Positions 62,883 through 64,000 of a DNA stretch of 64,000 bases are shown piece after piece. A program made the translations under genes and the position numbers. The first letter of the stretch is position 1. Every line of letters starts with the position of its first letter. Source of the stretch: Anisakis pegreffii (taxonomy: Eukaryota; Nematoda; Chromadorea; Rhabditida; Anisakidae); contig JAPYMA010000526.1 in the NCBI GenBank assembly GCA_035041965.1, forward strand, positions 62,001 to 126,000. Direction: 5' to 3'. Under the pieces are notes generated by a model. That model ran no database searches, was not told where the DNA came from, and saw only the letters and a list, made by a program, of their open reading frames with translations.

Positions 62883-64000
62883 CTGCAAATGACAAGATGT
62901 TAGGAGATGTAATGAATGAATTGAACAAGTGCATTCTTATTGTTGATTGTTGCAGTTTGATCACGCTTCTTATCATCCTAAGCAGGGTTACACACTTATA
63001 TGGGAAGCGCTGATTCCTCTAGTGTAGTTGCTGCTTCAGCCAAGAACAAAATTTCATGCACTTGTCTCCCATGTGAATGAGAAATGTTTCGCACGTAACT
63101 AAACGGTTCCATCATCAGCAAATATTTTCTGATGAGAAATAGCTTGAGCACAGAACGCTTGAACGACCGCGCATGCACTTACTGATAAGATACGGTTATT
63201 ATTTTCAATCGTGCACCATCTATACCAGTGGTCCCCATAGGGAGGAAAATTACCCATTTTTTGGAAATTCGGGAGCATCAGGAGGTAATAGAGGGGACAG
63301 GGAAATTAGTTATGCGTAGAAATAGTAAATCATTGTATCGAGAAGGGGGTAGGGGACAATCACAGCCTGCACGACCATGGAAGGAGGTGATGCAGCACTC
63401 AAGTACGGGAACCACTGATCTATGCAATAATGTTCGGAGATATGAGATCAGCGGCTATCCATATAATCCGTTCACCTATATTTCTCATTTCCCATGTCAG
63501 TTTTGCAGATATTCGCACCCAAAAACTACATTTTGCTAGTGCATTCAGATGTGGTGATACTCAAAAGCGTTATGATATGCTGTCAAAGGATCGTACATTC
63601 GAAACGAGTGATAACTGCTGATTAAGTGAAAGCAAAAACGAATTAGATGTGGACTGCTTACACCGTTACACTGATTACTGGGCCAGTTTTCACGTGGCAG
63701 ATAAGCAGGCTTAAAGCACGGTGTATTTAGTGATCAACACACCATCTCAAAACTGCAATTTTATAGCGCTTTTTTTGGCTCCAGTCGATGATGCAATAGT
63801 CTGCTCTCGGGTGAGCGAACGATAATTTCGACAAAAACTGAGGAAATATGGCGTCTTTCAAACAGATTGAAGGGTTTCCTTAATCATTATTGATTATCAA
63901 TTCTCGTCAACAACGATAATCAACAAATGCTATCAATCGCTAGTTTCGACATTATCAATGGCCATCATAAAATCGGAATTAATAGCAATCTCAGCTGTCT
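62883..64000. other. probable 5' intron of the second transporter, no exon found
   Basis: The next upstream exon should encode the TM2 region (equivalent to 54065-54153 of the neighbour). I read the minus strand through to 64000 without finding it, so this is likely one long intron. It contains the hAT MITE at 63226-63417. Confidence 0.5.
63226..63417. mobile_element. hAT-like MITE, copy 3, with 8-bp target duplication
   Basis: 192 bp, starting CAGTGGTCCCCATAGGG and ending GGGAACCACTG (reverse CAGTGGTTCCC), so it has inverted ends of about 11 bp. Flanks are ATCTATAC (63218-63225) and ATCTATGC (63418-63425), an 8-bp duplication with one mismatch, as hAT transposases make. Internal blocks AAAATTACCCATTTTTTGG and GACCATGGAAGGAGGT match copies 1 and 2. 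Confidence 0.75.

Noticed and set aside
1..64000. tRNA, rRNA or transposase genes
   Set aside because: No tRNA B-box with a matching cloverleaf, no rRNA-like sequence and no transposase or reverse-transcriptase motifs were seen in any frame.

Overview
The window is nuclear DNA from an animal, very probably a nematode. Genes are broken into short exons (65-634 nt) by GT-AG introns, usually with a TTTCAG-like acceptor. Two of the initiator ATGs sit at or within a few bases of such an acceptor, as in trans-spliced or 5'-UTR-spliced worm genes. The best-matching proteins are nematode neuronal and transport families. Base composition is roughly 35-37% G+C by eye. There are no bacterial operons, tRNA, rRNA or CRISPR. 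The species cannot be fixed; the long introns and wide gene-poor stretches look more like a parasitic nematode than a compact Caenorhabditis-type genome.

Layout. All four firmly supported genes lie on the minus strand, and I rebuilt them exon by exon with consistent reading phase. (1) 1398-8779: a complete 12-exon Cys-loop ligand-gated channel subunit. The PAR selectivity motif of anion channels is replaced by Glu-Thr-Glu, as I recall for the excitatory GABA channel EXP-1. (2) 21011-27003: an 11-exon, about 875-residue type II membrane protein with a very long Gln/Pro/Met-rich outer region; no family recognised. (3) 50678-54834: a complete 10-exon amino acid/auxin permease (SLC36-like) of 480 residues. 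(4) 59071-62882: the 3' seven exons (360 residues) of a second SLC36-like transporter, a tandem paralogue whose 5' end lies beyond 64000. A weak plus-strand candidate for a small secreted protein lies at 20056-20908, convergent with gene 2.

The rest is gene-poor: 8.8-20 kb, 27-50.7 kb and 54.8-59.1 kb. It carries scattered non-autonomous mobile elements: three hAT-like MITEs (one with an 8-bp target duplication), two hairpin MITEs built of TTTGCCTAA-type units, a candidate solo LTR, a perfect 78-bp palindrome, a 188-bp inverted repeat, a TTCGGTC-type MITE pair and a GC-rich intronic insertion. Several sit inside introns of the four genes.

Functionally, gene 1 acts at neuronal or muscle membranes, and genes 3 and 4 move small neutral amino acids. 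There is no evidence that the genes form one pathway; the clearest evolutionary link is the tandem duplication of genes 3 and 4.
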